From Spinacia oleracea (Eukaryota; Streptophyta; Magnoliopsida; Caryophyllales; Amaranthaceae), in contig NC_079490.1 in assembly GCF_020520425.1 (NCBI RefSeq), positions 3,534,001-3,598,000 on the forward strand: a DNA stretch of 64,000 bases, given 5' to 3'. The notes beneath the pieces were generated by a model. The model did not search any database and had not been told where the DNA came from. It was given only the letters and a program-made list of their open reading frames with translations. Numbering within the stretch: position 1 is the first letter of the stretch; the number at the start of each line of letters is the position of its first letter. This document shows positions 63,651 to 64,000 of the stretch, one piece after another. The position numbers and the translations under genes were made by a program.

Positions 63651-64000
63651 GTTAAATGTGTTAAGGATATTCTCAGTGATGTTGTTGATGGCGATTCTAG
63701 TACGACTCCAAAATGGAACAATGTCATTCGGGTGGTGGGTCTACCGATAGCAACATCATTGCCCGATACAGGCATGCTTTGTATGCTTTACCTGAATAGC
63801 CAGATTCGTGGCGAGAAAGATCATTCATTTGGTTGGATGAAGGTATGAAACGTTTTATTGACTATAATATGGTAATAAGTTGAAATGGATAGCTAACAAT
63901 GACTAAACATGTAATATGCAGGAGTTTATAGAGAATGATGAATTGCTGAGAAGGCATCTTATCTACAAAATATTGTCCGATTCGACCAACGAAGAAATGG
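63651..64000 (+). CDS. Partial gene, possibly C48/Ulp1-like protease fragment
   Basis: Exon 63,651-63,842 is preceded by a polypyrimidine-AG acceptor (TTTTTTTTGAAG) and ends in a GTATGA donor. A second exon starts after ATATGCAG at 63,922 and runs off the window. The phases agree. The peptide includes KWNNVIRVVGLPIATSLPDTG, then MLCMLYLNSQIRGEKDHSFG, then EFIENDELLRRHLIYKILSD. This resembles the C-terminal part of plant Ulp1-like proteases (W, then P-Q-DCG-F-YIE, then LR-L-IL), with Thr where the catalytic Cys would be. The resemblance is weak. Upstream exons are not in view; the MULE arm abuts this gene directly. Confidence 0.35.

Overview
This 64-kb window is nuclear DNA from a flowering plant, probably a eudicot in or near the Amaranthaceae/Caryophyllales. 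The plant call rests on intron-rich genes for UreF, MAG2/RINT1, CDKC and an SKU5-like protein, together with plant Copia, Gypsy, MULE, hAT, Stowaway, CACTA, Helitron and SINE elements in AT-rich DNA. The family-level guess is inference from the repeat style and was not tested.

Layout. About 60-12,920 is a direct tandem duplication of a roughly 6-kb gene-free block (copy A about 62-5975, copy B about 6091-12,920). Different transposons entered each copy afterwards, so each copy serves as the empty site for insertions in the other. A CACTA-type MITE follows at 13.0 kb, then the urease accessory gene UreF (minus, 14.06-14.78 kb), whose last codons recur twice in its own 3' flank. Between 15 and 22 kb a Copia element (15,857-21,487) lies between two related fragments of a LINE 3' region. 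Two candidate 5'-UTR exons of UreF lie beyond it at 22.3-22.6 kb. MAG2/RINT1 (plus, five exons, 825 aa predicted) occupies 24.6-29.1 kb, and CDKC (plus, twelve exons, 509 aa predicted) 30.85-37.66 kb. At 38.3-39.4 kb a long-inverted-repeat element carries a broken GRF-type zinc-finger gene. Next is a 9.86-kb, pol-less Gypsy-type element (39,608-49,471) with 3,093-bp LTRs in which I found no difference. The SKU5-similar gene (minus, four exons, 557 aa predicted) lies at 50.07-53.68 kb. A Mutator-like transposon (about 56.85-63.62 kb) carries a predicted intact FAR1/MULE transposase gene (956 aa) and unusual modular ends. The right edge holds exons of an unrecognised gene that may be C48/Ulp1-like.

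The four host genes have separate household jobs: nickel urease assembly, ER vesicle tethering, Pol II CTD phosphorylation, and a cell-wall/apoplastic cupredoxin. They do not form a pathway. The main interest is structural: a dated series of insertions in a tandem duplication, a zinc-finger gene caught in a foldback element, a gag-only retroelement with an extra unrecognised ORF, a transposase with repressor-like DLN motifs, and a CDKC gene in which an intron acceptor appears to have moved. I did not find an obvious new molecular system.

Exon boundaries were set by hand from GT/GC-AG sites, reading phase and remembered family sequences. No alignment or database search was run.
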